Shown piece after piece: positions 1 to 9,617 of a stretch of DNA of 64,000 nt. How positions within the stretch are numbered: the stretch's first letter is position 1; every line of letters begins with the position of its first letter. The notes under the pieces were generated by a model. The model did not search any database. It saw only the letters and a program-made list of their open reading frames with translations, and was not told where the DNA came from. The stretch covers positions 52,033 to 116,032 of the forward strand of contig NZ_AUCP01000013.1 of NCBI RefSeq assembly GCF_000429825.1. Reading direction: 5' to 3'. Position numbers and translations under genes: made by a program. The stretch comes from Cohnella thermotolerans DSM 17683 (GTDB taxonomy: Bacteria > Bacillota > Bacilli > Paenibacillales > Paenibacillaceae).

Positions 1-2
1 TC

Positions 3-158
3 AACGCGATCTACATGAAGCGCGAGCAGGAATGGACGTACAATATGCTGACGATTGAGACGCCGCCCCGGGGCGCGTTGCTGACTCTGACTGCGTTGTC
101 CGAAGTGCCCCCCGCCATCGGCGAATATGCGCTCAAGTTGAAGGAATCCGGCGTTTAA
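3..158 (+). CDS. 3' end of an unrecognised protein gene (partial)
   Basis: An open frame enters from the left edge and ends at TAA 156-158, giving the last 51 residues of a protein. The visible part is soluble and mixed in composition, starts NAIYMKREQEWTYNML and ends ALKLKESGV. I do not recognise the family. A strong palindromic terminator follows about 40 bases later, which supports a real gene end here. The 5' part lies outside the window. Confidence 0.6.
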   Translation, partial: NAIYMKREQEWTYNMLTIETPPRGALLTLTALSEVPPAIGEYALKLKESGV

Positions 159-197
159 GGCGGAGCGAATTTCCGGACGAGGTCAGCTTCCTGCCGA

Positions 198-236
198 AAA
201 CGTAAAAAAAGGGGCATCGCCCCTTTTTTTACGTTT
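198..236. terminator. bidirectional rho-independent terminator
   Basis: A near-perfect palindrome: AAACGT, a run of A, GGGG, a five-base loop, CCCC, a run of T, ACGTTT. It can end transcription of the gene on the left (+) and of the remnant on the right (-), which converge here. Confidence 0.85.
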
Positions 237-687
237 AGTCCGCCTGCTCCTTCGCATCCCAATCCGTTACCCCGTTGTCCTCGATAATGCCGAGCGTCAC
301 GTCCGAAATGTGCGGGTCGCCGAGCAGCTTGTCGCGTACGTGGAACTTGATATCGTCCGCCTCCGCCAGGCTCAGCCCTCTCTTCAGTTCGATCAGGCCG
401 ACCATATTGTCGTAGCCGACGCGGAACGCGACGCCAACCATGAGAACGCCGATGACGATCGTCGTAATGCCGTCGATATAGAAAATCGATAGCCCTTTGG
501 CTTCGATCCGGCTCTCGTGCACGATTTCTTTCATCGCTTTGATCAGGACGTAACCGTCGGTGGCCAACGCCAGCAGCAGCACGGTCACGGTAAGCCACAA
601 CCCCGTCGTATGGGCGGGATGGGACAGCAAATGCATGCCTTCCAGAATCGTCTCGTAAGCCATTACCGTCACGACGACGGCGACCAT
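235..687 (-). pseudogene. remnant of a cation diffusion facilitator (CDF) transporter
   Basis: The frame encodes 150 residues with hydrophobic helices at about 1-15, 28-48 and 69-90, then a soluble tail typical of the CDF cytoplasmic domain (IKFHVRDKLLGDPHISDV). CDF proteins are normally about 290-320 residues with six helices. Here the first helices, including the metal-site helix TM2, are absent. The TM4-like segment (ATDGYVLIKAMKEIVHE) is joined almost directly to the TM6-like segment (IDGITTIVIGVLMVG), so the second metal-site helix TM5 is missing too. The 12 codons upstream of the ATG (RGFRAACSALFC) also look CDF-like and run back to the TAG that ends the preceding gene. No good ribosome-binding site is placed before the ATG. 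A decayed gene is the simplest reading; a deliberately short membrane protein is the alternative. Confidence 0.5.
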
Positions 688-723
688 GCAGAACAGGGCA
701 GAACAGGCGGCGCGGAACCCTCT

Positions 724-1863
724 CTAAGGCTGGCTTGCGGGAAGATGAGTCAGCTTGTCGAACAGTTGGCGCACGCCTTCCGCCCATTCGGGATCTTCGG
801 CGTAAGTGCGGTTCAGCCATTCGAACGGATCGCGGCCGGCGGGACGGCTTGCCCCCAGCTTTGCCACGAGCTTCGCCGCAATGTCCGAGGCGTCGGCGAT
901 GTCCGTGTTGTATTCCTGCCAGCTATGGAACACGTTGAACGGATTGTTGGCGATCAGCTTGGCTTGCTTGCCCGTCTTGGGCACGAACCCTTGCTCCTGG
1001 CCCGTGATGGCAAGCAGCAGGAGCGGATTCACGTCGTACTTGCGAGCGCTTGCCACGATGGCGCCGAAGTAGGGCTCGTCCGCGAGCAGCGAATTCCGGC
1101 TGCGCAAATAAGCCTTCACGGCCGCGGCGTCGATGTCTGCGTAGCGAAGCTCCTCGGGCATTCCGGCCTGCGCCTCGGCCGCTCCGGGTGCGGCCTGGAC
1201 GTACGGCCGTTCTGGAACGGGCGACGCCTCGCCCGTCGCCTCCCGCTGCGACAGCCACCCGATCGCCGCGCCCGCCGACAGGGATAGTGCGAGCGCGATC
1301 CAGGCGGCGCGTCGGCTCCAGGCGGGCAAGCGTTCGGTTCCGGCGAGCGGATTCGCGAAGGCCGCTGCGGATTCCGTTCCGACAGCCGCAGCGGCAGGCG
1401 ACGATATGCCTTCGGCTGTCGGAAGGCCTAATACGGAGAAAGCGGCGGTCCCGGCCGTGCCCGGCATGTCGGCCGCCGTCTCTTCGGAGTTCGCACCCGG
1501 TTCCCGACGAAGGCGCGCCTCCATCCGATCCCGGCTCGACCGGTCCGGCGAACGTTCATCGATCCATCGGCGAAGCGGCTCCAGGTCGATGCCGTCGTGG
1601 GCGCCCTCGGCGGCGCACGCCTCGAGCACATCTTCGATCGCGACCTCTCGCTGCTCCTGAACGACGCAGCGGCGAATAAGCTCGTTCACGATCCGGGTTT
1701 TGACCACAGGTGACAGATCGGGCAGCCTGCGTTCCAACGCGACGCGAACGGCGTCCGCGACGATCTCGGCTTGGCGGTGCCGCGGCAGCGGTGCGTATTT
1801 GGTTTGAACGTAGCGGCGAATGACGTGAATGTCCGTCGGCGTCAACAGCGCGGCGCGTTCCAT
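724..1863 (-). CDS. membrane-anchored glucosaminidase/lysozyme-like protein
   Basis: A 379-residue protein. Residues 1-90 form a charged helical domain (inferred cytoplasmic), followed by a low-complexity Ala/Pro/Glu linker. A single transmembrane segment lies near 205-225 (AAWIALALSLSAGAAIGW). The outer domain, about 250-370, resembles the glucosaminidase/FlgJ-type lysozyme fold: it contains a buried ITGQEQGF stretch with a candidate catalytic Glu and a NNPFNVFHSW motif like the NNPFG of LytG-type enzymes. I infer action on peptidoglycan at the outer face of the membrane. Its stop codon TAG is in the same frame as the CDF remnant downstream. The N-terminal domain is not recognised. Confidence 0.65.
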   Translation of the reverse strand: MERAALLTPTDIHVIRRYVQTKYAPLPRHRQAEIVADAVRVALERRLPDLSPVVKTRIVNELIRRCVVQEQREVAIEDVLEACAAEGAHDGIDLEPLRRWIDERSPDRSSRDRMEARLRREPGANSEETAADMPGTAGTAAFSVLGLPTAEGISSPAAAAVGTESAAAFANPLAGTERLPAWSRRAAWIALALSLSAGAAIGWLSQREATGEASPVPERPYVQAAPGAAEAQAGMPEELRYADIDAAAVKAYLRSRNSLLADEPYFGAIVASARKYDVNPLLLLAITGQEQGFVPKTGKQAKLIANNPFNVFHSWQEYNTDIADASDIAAKLVAKLGASRPAGRDPFEWLNRTYAEDPEWAEGVRQLFDKLTHLPASQP

Positions 1864-1959
1864 CCGGCCCCTGGCCCCTTCCGTAAGCTAGCAATCTACT
1901 AATCCGTAGTGTAACATACAGGAAAGATTTGGGGGAAGGGACTGCAAAATGAAGCCGGC

Positions 1960-2268
1960 CTATGCCTTCGCGATCGCCTCCTGCACCGCCTCACTGCGGA
2001 CGTAGGCTTTAATTTGCTCCTTCTCCGCGAACGTAAATTGATATTCGCAGTCGCAGCCCTCGTCCTGCGGCTCGATCTCGACCGGAATCCCCTGCGGCGT
2101 GCAGACGACGAGCGCCGTCAGCTCGATCAGATCGTCCGGGATCGGCGTCTCGGGGGCGGTCTCGAACCGCAGCGTCACGTCCACCCAATGCTCATTGCGC
2201 CGCTCCACGCGCGGTTCGAACGAGACGAATTTAAGTTCCGTGATCCGGTCGTCTCCGTATTTGAGCAT
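1960..2268 (-). CDS. conserved small protein of unknown function
   Basis: 102 residues beginning MLKYGDDRITELKF. I chose the internal ATG at 2268 because a GGGAGG sequence lies about 11 bases upstream; the longer frame to 2334 runs through the gltD terminator. The protein is acidic, with a beta-rich centre and a CDC motif (EGCDCEYQF) near residue 75, and a helical C-terminus. No family is recognised. It lies downstream of gltD but beyond that gene's terminator, so it is probably expressed separately or at a low read-through level. Confidence 0.6.
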   Translation of the reverse strand: MLKYGDDRITELKFVSFEPRVERRNEHWVDVTLRFETAPETPIPDDLIELTALVVCTPQGIPVEIEPQDEGCDCEYQFTFAEKEQIKAYVRSEAVQEAIAKA

Positions 2269-2290
2269 CGTCAGCTTCCTCCCTTCCGGC

Positions 2291-2336
2291 AAAAAAATGG
2301 TTGCTCCCGGCGGCATCGCCGCGATCGGGAACAACC
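2291..2336 (-). terminator. rho-independent terminator after gltD
   Basis: On the minus strand an 11-base stem (GGTTGTTCCCG with CGGGAGCAACC) is followed by a run of seven T. It starts about 30 bases after the gltD stop. Confidence 0.85.
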
Positions 2337-2364
2337 TGTGTGGATAATGGCCTATTCCTGAATG

Positions 2365-3855
2365 TTAAGGCAGCATCGAGGAGCCCATCAAGTACTTGTC
2401 GACTTCGCGGGCGGCTTCGCGGCCCTCGTTGATCGCCCAGACGATGAGGCTTTGTCCGCGGCGCATGTCGCCGGCGGCGAACACCTTCTCGACGTTCGTC
2501 TTGTACTTGCCGTATGCCGCCTTGACGTTCGTGCGGCGGTCGGTCTCCAGTCCGAGCTGTTCGATCAGCGTGTTCTCCGGACCTTCGAAGCCGACGGCGA
2601 CGAGCACAAGATCGGCAGGCCATACTTTCTCGGTACCCGGAATTTCTTCGTAAATCTTGCGTCCTTGCTCATCCACATAACGGCGGATTTGAACCGTGTG
2701 CAGCTCCTTGACGTTGCCGTTCTCGTCGCCGACAAACTTCTTCGTCAGCACGGAGAATGCGCGCGGGTCTTCGCCGAACAGCGCCTTCGCTTCTTCGTGG
2801 GCGTAATCGAGCGTGTAGACGTTCGGGAACTCCGGCCACGGATTGTTGATCGGATCGCGGGTCAGCGGAGCCTTGGGATGCGTACCGAATTGCGTGACGC
2901 TGGCGCAGCCGTGGCGCAAGCTCGTCGCCACGCAGTCGGTGCCGGTATCGCCGCCGCCGATGACGATGACGTGTTTGTCCTTGGCGGAAATGTAGTTCCC
3001 GTCTGCCAGCCCGGAATCGAGGTAGCTCTTGATCGTCGAATTCAGGAAGTCCATCGCCGGATAAATCCCCTTGAGGTGGCTTCCTTCCACATTGCCGATG
3101 CCGCGAGCCTTCGTCGCGCCGCCGCACAGGACGACCGAATCGTATTGCTCGACCAGCTCTTGGGCGGAAATGTCCTTGCCGATCTCCGTGTTCGTCACGA
3201 ACTTGATGCCCTCTGCGGCCAACAGATCGACACGGCGCTGCACGATGTGCTTCTCGAGCTTCATCGTCGGGATGCCGTACATCAGCAGACCGCCGATGCG
3301 GTCCGCACGCTCGTAGACGGTGACCGTGTGGCCGGCTTTATTGAGCTGCGCGGCGGCGGCGAGTCCGGCGGGACCGGAGCCGACGACGGCAACCTTCTTG
3401 CCGGTACGCTTCTTGGGCGGCTGCGGCACGACCCAGCCTTCTTCGAACGCGCGGTCGATGATCGCTTGCTCGATCGTCTTGATCGTTACCGGTTCGCCGA
3501 TGAGGCCAACCGTGCAGGAGCCTTCGCAAGGCGCCGGGCAGACGCGCCCCGTAAACTCGGGGAAGTTGTTCGTCTTCGCCAGACGCTCGTAAGCTTCCTT
3601 CCACAGACCGCGGTAAACCAGGTTGTTCCATTCGGGGATGAGGTTGTTGATCGGGCATCCCGATGCGTTGCCGGCCAATTCCATGCCGGTATGGCAGTAA
3701 GGCGTGCCGCAATCCATGCAGCGCGCCCCTTGCGTCCGCAACTGATCCTCGGAGAACATCCGGTGGAACTCGTTCCAGTCCTTGATGCGCTCCAGCGGAT
3801 CGCGATCGCTCGGCAATTCGCGTTGATATTCCATAAATCCCGTAGGCGTCGACAT
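2365..3855 (-). CDS. gltD: glutamate synthase small subunit (NADPH)
   Basis: 496 residues. The N-terminus carries the cysteine cluster ([12 protein letters not shown], then SGCPINNL and CPAPCEGSC) that binds two 4Fe-4S centres. An FAD-binding Rossmann motif follows ([15 protein letters not shown]), then an NADPH-binding motif ([15 protein letters not shown]) and the closing [14 protein letters not shown] block. The subunit passes electrons from NADPH to the large subunit GltB for glutamate synthesis from glutamine and 2-oxoglutarate. Start at ATG 3855 fits GGAGGA seven bases upstream; two earlier in-frame ATGs overlap or crowd that site. No gltB gene is adjacent: dfrA lies upstream and a small unknown gene downstream, so the large subunit must be encoded elsewhere. 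Confidence 0.95.
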   Translation of the reverse strand: MSTPTGFMEYQRELPSDRDPLERIKDWNEFHRMFSEDQLRTQGARCMDCGTPYCHTGMELAGNASGCPINNLIPEWNNLVYRGLWKEAYERLAKTNNFPEFTGRVCPAPCEGSCTVGLIGEPVTIKTIEQAIIDRAFEEGWVVPQPPKKRTGKKVAVVGSGPAGLAAAAQLNKAGHTVTVYERADRIGGLLMYGIPTMKLEKHIVQRRVDLLAAEGIKFVTNTEIGKDISAQELVEQYDSVVLCGGATKARGIGNVEGSHLKGIYPAMDFLNSTIKSYLDSGLADGNYISAKDKHVIVIGGGDTGTDCVATSLRHGCASVTQFGTHPKAPLTRDPINNPWPEFPNVYTLDYAHEEAKALFGEDPRAFSVLTKKFVGDENGNVKELHTVQIRRYVDEQGRKIYEEIPGTEKVWPADLVLVAVGFEGPENTLIEQLGLETDRRTNVKAAYGKYKTNVEKVFAAGDMRRGQSLIVWAINEGREAAREVDKYLMGSSMLP

Positions 3856-4043
3856 CTTCATTTCCTCCATCTGTCGGTGTTTCGCACGTAACAGCGCTAA
3901 AGGGCACTTTATTCATCATATCCGTCTGCGACTAAAGCCGCAAGACAGAAGCTTGCATAATTATTCAGTATTGATAGATCATCCTACCAGACAACCCGGT
4001 CGTTCAGAATGGATTATCTTCTCAATTGTTTGCACGATTGCGT

Positions 4044-4532
4044 CTATGCGCGTTTGCGTTCATAGAAGCAAAAGTCGTAAGGAACCGCGTTCTTCTCGTC
4101 CTGAACGCCCGGGATTTTGGACACCAGGTCCCATTCGGAACGGTCGAACGCCGGAAAATAAGCGTCGCCCTCGTAGCTTCTGCCGATCTCCGTCAACAGC
4201 ATACGGTCGGCGTCCTTCAGCGCCAGCGCATATATTTCCGCTCCGCCGATGACCATGATCTCGCCGCCGCCGTATTCGGCGGCCGCTTCGTCGATCGAAC
4301 GGACGAGCCGGCAGCCTTCCGGCGCTTCCTTAAGCGTGCGGGAGAGCACGACATTCGTCCGGTTCGGCAGCGGGCGCCCCAGCGATTCAAACGTCTTGCG
4401 TCCCATCAACACCGTCTTGCCCGTCGTCTGCGCTTTGAAGAAGGCCATGTCGGCCGGAAGTCTCCAAGGCAACGCATTGTCTTTGCCGATGACGCCGTTC
4501 GCGGCGACGGCGGCGATGAGCGTAATGGACAT
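4044..4532 (-). CDS. folA: dihydrofolate reductase
   Basis: 162 residues, the usual length of bacterial DHFR (dfrA in Bacillus naming). The N-terminus SITLIAAVAANGVIGKDNALPW contains the nucleotide-binding and Met20-loop region, followed by MAFFKAQTTGKTVLMGRKTFES and VIGGAEIYA, all hallmark DHFR segments. The enzyme reduces dihydrofolate to tetrahydrofolate with NADPH and recycles the dihydrofolate made by ThyA, whose gene lies just upstream. ATG 4532 is preferred over the GTG nine bases earlier because AAGGG lies at suitable distance from the ATG. Confidence 0.96.
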   Translation of the reverse strand: MSITLIAAVAANGVIGKDNALPWRLPADMAFFKAQTTGKTVLMGRKTFESLGRPLPNRTNVVLSRTLKEAPEGCRLVRSIDEAAAEYGGGEIMVIGGAEIYALALKDADRMLLTEIGRSYEGDAYFPAFDRSEWDLVSKIPGVQDEKNAVPYDFCFYERKRA

Positions 4533-4651
4533 AAGCGACACCCTTACTTTTGTGTTATTTCCATCATACCATAAGGCCTTAATTCGTGACTACCGAACAA
4601 TCGGTTACAAATGTCTGGAAACGTTCGGATACGATTGGCCAGCAAGCGATG

Positions 4652-4673
4652 AAAAAAGCGTCCTTCCGGACGC
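4652..4673 (-). terminator. rho-independent terminator after thyA
   Basis: Minus-strand hairpin GCGTCCGGAAGGACGC followed by TTTTTTC, 14 bases after the thyA stop. It partly separates thyA from folA despite their functional link, so folA may have its own promoter in 4533-4651. Confidence 0.8.
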
Positions 4674-4686
4674 CCTCCGCGCTCCC

Positions 4687-5481
4687 TTATACGGCCACCG
4701 GCGCTTTAATGCCGGGATGATACCGGTAGCCCTCGAACTCGAAATCTTCGAACGTATAATCGAAGATCGACTCCGGCTTCCGCTTGATGATCAGCTTCGG
4801 AAGCGGATACGGCTCGCGGGTAAGCTGCAGGTTCACTTGCTCCAGATGGTTGGCGTAAATATGCACGTCTCCTCCCGACCAGATGAATTCGCCGGGCTCC
4901 AAATCGCACTGCTGCGCCACCATATGGGTCAGAAGAGCGTAAGAGGCGATATTGAACGGAAGGCCTAGGAACGTGTCGACCGAGCGCATCGTCAGCATGC
5001 AGCTCAGCTTGCCTTCGGCAACGTAAAATTGGAAAACGAAGTGGCACGGCGGCAGCTTCATCCGGTCGATCTCCCCCACGTTCCAGGCGCTGACGAGATG
5101 ACGGCGGGAATCGGGATTGTTCTTGATGGCCTCGACGACCTGCGCGATCTGGTCGATCGTCCGCCCGTCCGCCGTCTCCCACGCTCGCCATTGGGAGCCG
5201 TAGACGGGACCGAGATCGCCGTTCTCGTCCGCCCATTCGTCCCAGATCGTCACGCCGTTTTCCTTCAGGTAACGGATGTTCGTATCTCCGCGCAGAAACC
5301 AGAGCAGCTCGTGAACGACCGATTTCAGATGAATACGCTTCGTCGTGACGAGCGGAAACCCTTCGGACAAGTCGAACCGGAGCTGCCGTCCGAAGACGCT
5401 AAGCGTCCCCGTACCCGTCCGGTCGTCCTTCCGCACCCCGTGATCGAGAATATCCTGCAACAGATCCAAATAATTGCGCAA
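4687..5481 (-). CDS. thyA: thymidylate synthase
   Basis: 264 residues, identical in length to E. coli ThyA. Visible motifs: [12 protein letters not shown] near the start, the active-site cysteine in [32 protein letters not shown] and the C-terminal [11 protein letters not shown]. It methylates dUMP to dTMP using methylene-tetrahydrofolate. The open frame continues far upstream, but homology begins at [12 protein letters not shown] place the start at TTG 5481 with AAAGG about 10 bases upstream; another TTG lies 6 bases earlier. TTG is the likely initiation codon either way. Confidence 0.95.
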   Translation of the reverse strand: MRNYLDLLQDILDHGVRKDDRTGTGTLSVFGRQLRFDLSEGFPLVTTKRIHLKSVVHELLWFLRGDTNIRYLKENGVTIWDEWADENGDLGPVYGSQWRAWETADGRTIDQIAQVVEAIKNNPDSRRHLVSAWNVGEIDRMKLPPCHFVFQFYVAEGKLSCMLTMRSVDTFLGLPFNIASYALLTHMVAQQCDLEPGEFIWSGGDVHIYANHLEQVNLQLTREPYPLPKLIIKRKPESIFDYTFEDFEFEGYRYHPGIKAPVAV

Positions 5482-5573
5482 CGCCAACACACCTTTTTGT
5501 CGTCTTTTTATGGATGATTGTATCATTGGGCGCTCCGCCTGTCGACTTCTCGATGGTCGCACGCAAGGACACT

Positions 5574-6062
5574 TTAATTTTGCGAAAATTGCTCCAGCCG
5601 GCGCCGCTTCCGGTGCTCGTACCTTTCCGGCGCGCTCTCGTGCAGCTTGCGTTCCTCCTCCGTCTCCGGGTAGACGGGCGGCACTTCCGTCGGGCGGCCC
5701 TCCTCGTCCACGGCTACGAACGTGCTGAACGCCGTCACCGTCTCCCGGCGCTCGCCGGTTTCCAAATTTTCGGCCCGGACGATGCAGTACAGCTCCATGG
5801 ACGTGCGCCGGGTCCAGGTGACGAACGCCTCGAGCTCCACCGCCTCGCCCATCCGGATCGGCGACTTGAAATCCAGGCTGTCCGTCGAAGCGGTAACGAC
5901 CCTTCTTCCGCAATGACGCATCGCCGCAATGACACAAACTTCGTCGATGAATTTCATCAGATTGCCGCCGAACATCGTGCCGTGGTAATTGGTGTCGCCC
6001 GGAAAAACGAGCGTCGTCTGGATGGAACGCGACCTGCTGATCGGTTTGGCCTTTGTCTCCAT
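5574..6062 (-). CDS. hotdog-fold acyl-CoA thioesterase (YkhA/YciA type)
   Basis: 162 residues with a single hotdog domain: [18 protein letters not shown], then a catalytic-type segment around [13 protein letters not shown] and [20 protein letters not shown]. The family hydrolyses acyl-CoAs in the cytoplasm and usually acts as a hexamer. The C-terminal 35 residues are charged ([11 protein letters not shown]). Start ATG 6062 has AGAGGAG seven bases upstream, so the 15 extra upstream codons are not used. The gene is monocistronic and divergent from the SgrR-like regulator. Confidence 0.85.
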   Translation of the reverse strand: METKAKPISRSRSIQTTLVFPGDTNYHGTMFGGNLMKFIDEVCVIAAMRHCGRRVVTASTDSLDFKSPIRMGEAVELEAFVTWTRRTSMELYCIVRAENLETGERRETVTAFSTFVAVDEEGRPTEVPPVYPETEEERKLHESAPERYEHRKRRRLEQFSQN

Positions 6063-6308
6063 AATGATTGCTCCTCTCTGCGGGCTGCCGCCGCCTGTCT
6101 GTTCCATTATAGTCTTTCCGAGGGACGGAAGACGAGACGGAGTCCGGAATATTTTTTCTCCTGCTGGCCGCAGCAGTGGTCAAAAGGGCAAGCGAGGCGT
6201 AAAATGTAAATCAATGATTTCCTCTTTTGAACGTTGCAGAAAGTTTAAGTTCGAGGGCTTCGATAGAAGTTTTTCTTATCGAACGCCGTCACCCGGGAGG
6301 AATGAGCC

Positions 6309-8111
6309 ATTTCGTCTATCGAACGTTATCTGTCGCTGTACGATCGGTTCAACGGCCGCCGCGCCGTCGGGACGCCCGTCGAAGTGACGCTGGAAGAGCT
6401 GGCGGACGCCTTGTACTGCACGCCCCGGAACGCCAAGCTCATTCTGCGCAAGCTCGCGGACGACCATTTGATCGAGTGGTCCCCCGGCCGAGGGCGCGGC
6501 AACCGTTCGCGCCTCTCGTTCAAGGCCGATAAGGAACCGCTTCTGCTCGAGCTGTCGCGGGGGTTGGCGCAGCGCGGCGACTACAAGCAATCGTTCGAGC
6601 TGCTGAACGAATTCGGGCACGACTCTTCCGCCAAGCCTAAGTTTCTGGACTGGCTGAACGGCCATTTCGGCTACCAGCAGGAAAAGCTCGAAGGCGCTAC
6701 GGCTAGCGATATTCTTCGCTTCCCCGTTTACCGTCCGGTGGTGTCGCTCGATCCCGCCCAAGTCAACTATGCGTTCGACGCGCACCTCGTCCGGCAAATT
6801 TACGATCGGCTCGTTCGATTCGACGAGAAGCTCGAGCGCATCGTGCCGGGCATCGCCCACCATTGGACGTCGAACGAGGAAGGAACCGAGTGGACGTTCT
6901 ACCTTCGCAAAGGCGTGCTGTTCCATGACGGCCGGGAGCTGACGTCGGTAGACGCGGCGTTCACGTTTGAACGCCTCGCCGGAGATACGCCCAACCGCTG
7001 GCTCATGCGCGGCGTGGCGGCTGTGGAGCCGCGAGGGCCCCGCGTCCTTCGCTTCCGCTTGCACCGGCCGAACCGGATTTTCGACCGGTTTATGTGCTCC
7101 GCCGCCGCCTCCATTTTGCCCAAAGATTTGGCGGGACGCGAGGAAGCCGACTTTTGGCAGTTGCCGATCGGGTCCGGTCCGTTCCGTCTAGCCGCTTTGA
7201 CGCCTCATCTGATCGAATTGGCCTCCTTCGCGAATTATTACGCGGGTCGGGCGTACCTCGACGGTGTGCAGATCGTCATCATGCCGGAAGACTGCCTCAC
7301 GGATCCGAGCTGCTGGCCGGAGGTGCTGCACACGTTCGATACGGACCCGAGCGAAGACGAGAAGAAGCCGGACGAGAATTGGCAGCGGCTGATCAAGCTG
7401 TGCCGGGGCTGTACGATGGTGACCTGGAACTTGAACCGGCTTGGACCGCAGCAGTCCGAAGCGTTCCGGAGAGCCGTCCGCATGATTCTCCATCCCCCGG
7501 CGATGATCGAGGATCTCGGAGGCGAACGGGCGCTGCCGGCCGCCAGCTTTCGTCCCGAAGTAAGCGCGTCTCTGCCGATCGGGGCTTACGATCCGAAGCG
7601 GATCCGCGCCGCTCTTCGGGAGAGCGGGTACGACGGAGCCGTGCTTCGTTTCGGCGCTCACGAGAAGTACGAGACGGACGCCAACTGGATCGCGAACCGG
7701 CTGGCCGAATGGGGCATCAATACCGAGATCGTCGTCACCACCTGGGATCAGGTGACCGATTCGTCCTGCATCCAGGAGACGGACTTCACGATCTCCGGCG
7801 TCGTCTTTGCGGAAGACGAAGTTTGCGAGATCGAGCATTACGAGCATGGAGCGTGCATCGTTCAGTCCTTCTTGGACGAGGAGCGGCTGGATTGGATATT
7901 GAACCGGATCGACGCCGCCCTGACCGCGGATGCTGCGGGCAGACGGTTGCTGCTGCGGGAGATCGAAGACCGGCTGCGCGACGAAGCCGTCATTCTGTTC
8001 CTCCACCACCGCCAACTCAACACCTACCACCATCCGTCGCTGCGCGGCGTCAGCCTGAACTCGCTCGGCTGGATCGATTTCCAGAACCTCTGGTTCGAGA
8101 AGAACGCATAA
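6309..8111 (+). CDS. SgrR-family transcriptional regulator with solute-binding-protein domain
   Basis: 600 residues if it begins at the ATT codon 6309. An N-terminal winged-helix domain (about 1-100, EVTLEELADALYCTPRNAKL) is followed by an ABC-type extracellular solute-binding-protein-like domain (about 125-590, FPVYRPVVSLDPAQVNYAFD, then the WTFYLRKGVLFHDGRELTS block). This is the architecture of SgrR and related peptide- or sugar-sensing regulators. The first standard start codon in frame is GTG 6384, but that would cut into the first helix of the DNA-binding domain. A perfect GGGAGG sits at 6295-6300, eight bases before ATT 6309, and the encoded SSIERYLSLYDRF is what the family has at its N-terminus. 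A stop (TGA 6303) lies just upstream. The ligand is unknown and no transporter is adjacent. Confidence 0.8.
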   Translation: MSSIERYLSLYDRFNGRRAVGTPVEVTLEELADALYCTPRNAKLILRKLADDHLIEWSPGRGRGNRSRLSFKADKEPLLLELSRGLAQRGDYKQSFELLNEFGHDSSAKPKFLDWLNGHFGYQQEKLEGATASDILRFPVYRPVVSLDPAQVNYAFDAHLVRQIYDRLVRFDEKLERIVPGIAHHWTSNEEGTEWTFYLRKGVLFHDGRELTSVDAAFTFERLAGDTPNRWLMRGVAAVEPRGPRVLRFRLHRPNRIFDRFMCSAAASILPKDLAGREEADFWQLPIGSGPFRLAALTPHLIELASFANYYAGRAYLDGVQIVIMPEDCLTDPSCWPEVLHTFDTDPSEDEKKPDENWQRLIKLCRGCTMVTWNLNRLGPQQSEAFRRAVRMILHPPAMIEDLGGERALPAASFRPEVSASLPIGAYDPKRIRAALRESGYDGAVLRFGAHEKYETDANWIANRLAEWGINTEIVVTTWDQVTDSSCIQETDFTISGVVFAEDEVCEIEHYEHGACIVQSFLDEERLDWILNRIDAALTADAAGRRLLLREIEDRLRDEAVILFLHHRQLNTYHHPSLRGVSLNSLGWIDFQNLWFEKNA

Positions 8112-8124
8112 GATACGCAATGTC

Positions 8125-8171
8125 AAAAAGCCATTCCCGCACAGCATCGTCTGCCGGGGGAACGGCTTTTT
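8125..8171. terminator. bidirectional terminator between the SgrR-like gene and pdhD
   Basis: Inverted repeat with outer arms AAAAAGCC/GGCTTTTT and inner TTCCC/GGGAA around a GC-rich loop. It gives a T-run on both strands and lies between converging genes. Confidence 0.8.
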
Positions 8172-8191
8172 GTGTTACGCATACGCCAGCC

Positions 8192-9613
8192 TTAGCGCTT
8201 CGGCGCAATCGTATGGATCGGATGGCCCAAGGCGAGCTCCGCCGTATCCATCGCAATTTCGCCCAACGTCGGGTGCGCGTGGATCGTCAAGGCGATATCT
8301 TCGACCGTGGCGCCCATCTCGATGGCGAGACCGAGCTCGGCGATCATGTTGGAAGCTTCGACGCCGGCGATTTGCGCGCCCAGCACAAGGCCGCTATCCG
8401 CGTCGGAGACGATCTTCATGAAGCCGTCGGCGCCGTCGAGCGTTACCGCGCGTCCGTTGCCGCCGAACGGGAACTTGCTCGACTTGACGTTGTAGCCTTT
8501 GTCCTTCGCTTCCTTCTCCGTATAGCCGACGCTTGCGCATTCGGGATCGGTGAACGCGACCGCGGGAATGCACTTGTAATCGACTTTGGAAGGCAGGCCC
8601 GCGATCGCTTCGGCTGCAACTTTGGCTTCGTAGGAAGCTTTGTGCGCCAGCGCCGGTCCCGGCACGATGTCGCCGATGGCGTAGATGTGCGGGATGTTCG
8701 TGCGGCATTGGTCGTCGACTTCGATCAGGCCGCGTTCGCCGACTTTGACGCCGATCAGGTCGAGGCCCAGCTCGCCGTCCGTGTTCGGGCGACGGCCGAC
8801 GGTAACGAGCAAATACTCGGCCGTTACCGTCTTCGTCTCGCCGTTCGCTTCATACGTAACGGTAACGTCTTTGTCCGTTTGCTCCGCGCTCTTGGCCAAG
8901 GCGCCGTTGACGATCTCGACGTTGTTCTTCTTCAGCTTCTTGACGACGAGCTGGCTCATATCCTTGTCGAAGCCCGGCAGAATCGTGTCGGCGCCTTCGA
9001 GAATCGTAATTTGCGTGCCGAACTTGGCATACATTTGGCCGAGCTCCGCCCCGATGTAGCCGCCGCCGATGACGATCAGGCTCTTCGGCACTTCCGGCAG
9101 CGACAGCGCTTCGGTCGAGGACAGAATGCGCCCGCCGAACGGGAAGGCTTTAAGCTCGATCGGACGGGAGCCGGTCGCGATAATGCAGTTTTTGAACCGG
9201 TATCGCGGCGCTTCCTGGTCGTTGAACAGACGCGCTTCATGCTCGTTGATGAACATGACTTCGCCGGAGAACATCTCCACCTTGTTCGCCTTCAGCAGCA
9301 TTTCGACGCCGCCGGTCATTTTCTTGACGACGGATTGCTTGTATTCTTGCACCTTGCCGAAATCAACGCCCACCTTCTCGGCGGACAAGCCGTACTTGTC
9401 GGCATGCAGCATTTCTTCGTAATGATGAGCGGCATTAATGAGCGCTTTGGACGGGATGCAGCCGACGTTCAGACAGACGCCGCCGAAGTTGCCCTTGTCC
9501 GCGATAATGACTTTCTGGCCGAGCTGGGCGGCGCGGATGGCCGCGACGTAACCGCCGGGGCCCGCTCCGATGACGAGCAAATCGATATCGAGAGAAGCGT
9601 CTCCTACGACCAT
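8192..9613 (-). CDS. pdhD: dihydrolipoyl dehydrogenase (E3)
   Basis: 473 residues, usual E3 length. FAD-binding motif [18 protein letters not shown] at 13-30; redox-active disulfide Cys47 and Cys52 in [17 protein letters not shown]-binding motif [16 protein letters not shown] motif [17 protein letters not shown]; and the C-terminal HAHPTLGE with the proton-relay His-Glu pair. It reoxidises the lipoyl groups of the E2 subunit and passes electrons to NAD. ATG 9613 has GGAGGT at good distance; that site overlaps the end of pdhC, so the two are translationally close. Last gene of the pdhABCD operon. Confidence 0.97.
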   Translation of the reverse strand: MVVGDASLDIDLLVIGAGPGGYVAAIRAAQLGQKVIIADKGNFGGVCLNVGCIPSKALINAAHHYEEMLHADKYGLSAEKVGVDFGKVQEYKQSVVKKMTGGVEMLLKANKVEMFSGEVMFINEHEARLFNDQEAPRYRFKNCIIATGSRPIELKAFPFGGRILSSTEALSLPEVPKSLIVIGGGYIGAELGQMYAKFGTQITILEGADTILPGFDKDMSQLVVKKLKKNNVEIVNGALAKSAEQTDKDVTVTYEANGETKTVTAEYLLVTVGRRPNTDGELGLDLIGVKVGERGLIEVDDQCRTNIPHIYAIGDIVPGPALAHKASYEAKVAAEAIAGLPSKVDYKCIPAVAFTDPECASVGYTEKEAKDKGYNVKSSKFPFGGNGRAVTLDGADGFMKIVSDADSGLVLGAQIAGVEASNMIAELGLAIEMGATVEDIALTIHAHPTLGEIAMDTAELALGHPIHTIAPKR

Positions 9614-9617
9614 TGTC

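Noticed and set aside
724..726. Programmed read-through of the TAG between the glucosaminidase-like gene and the CDF-like remnant
   Set aside because: The frames are continuous, but no stimulatory structure is seen and the fusion would make no obvious functional sense. A deletion junction explains it better.
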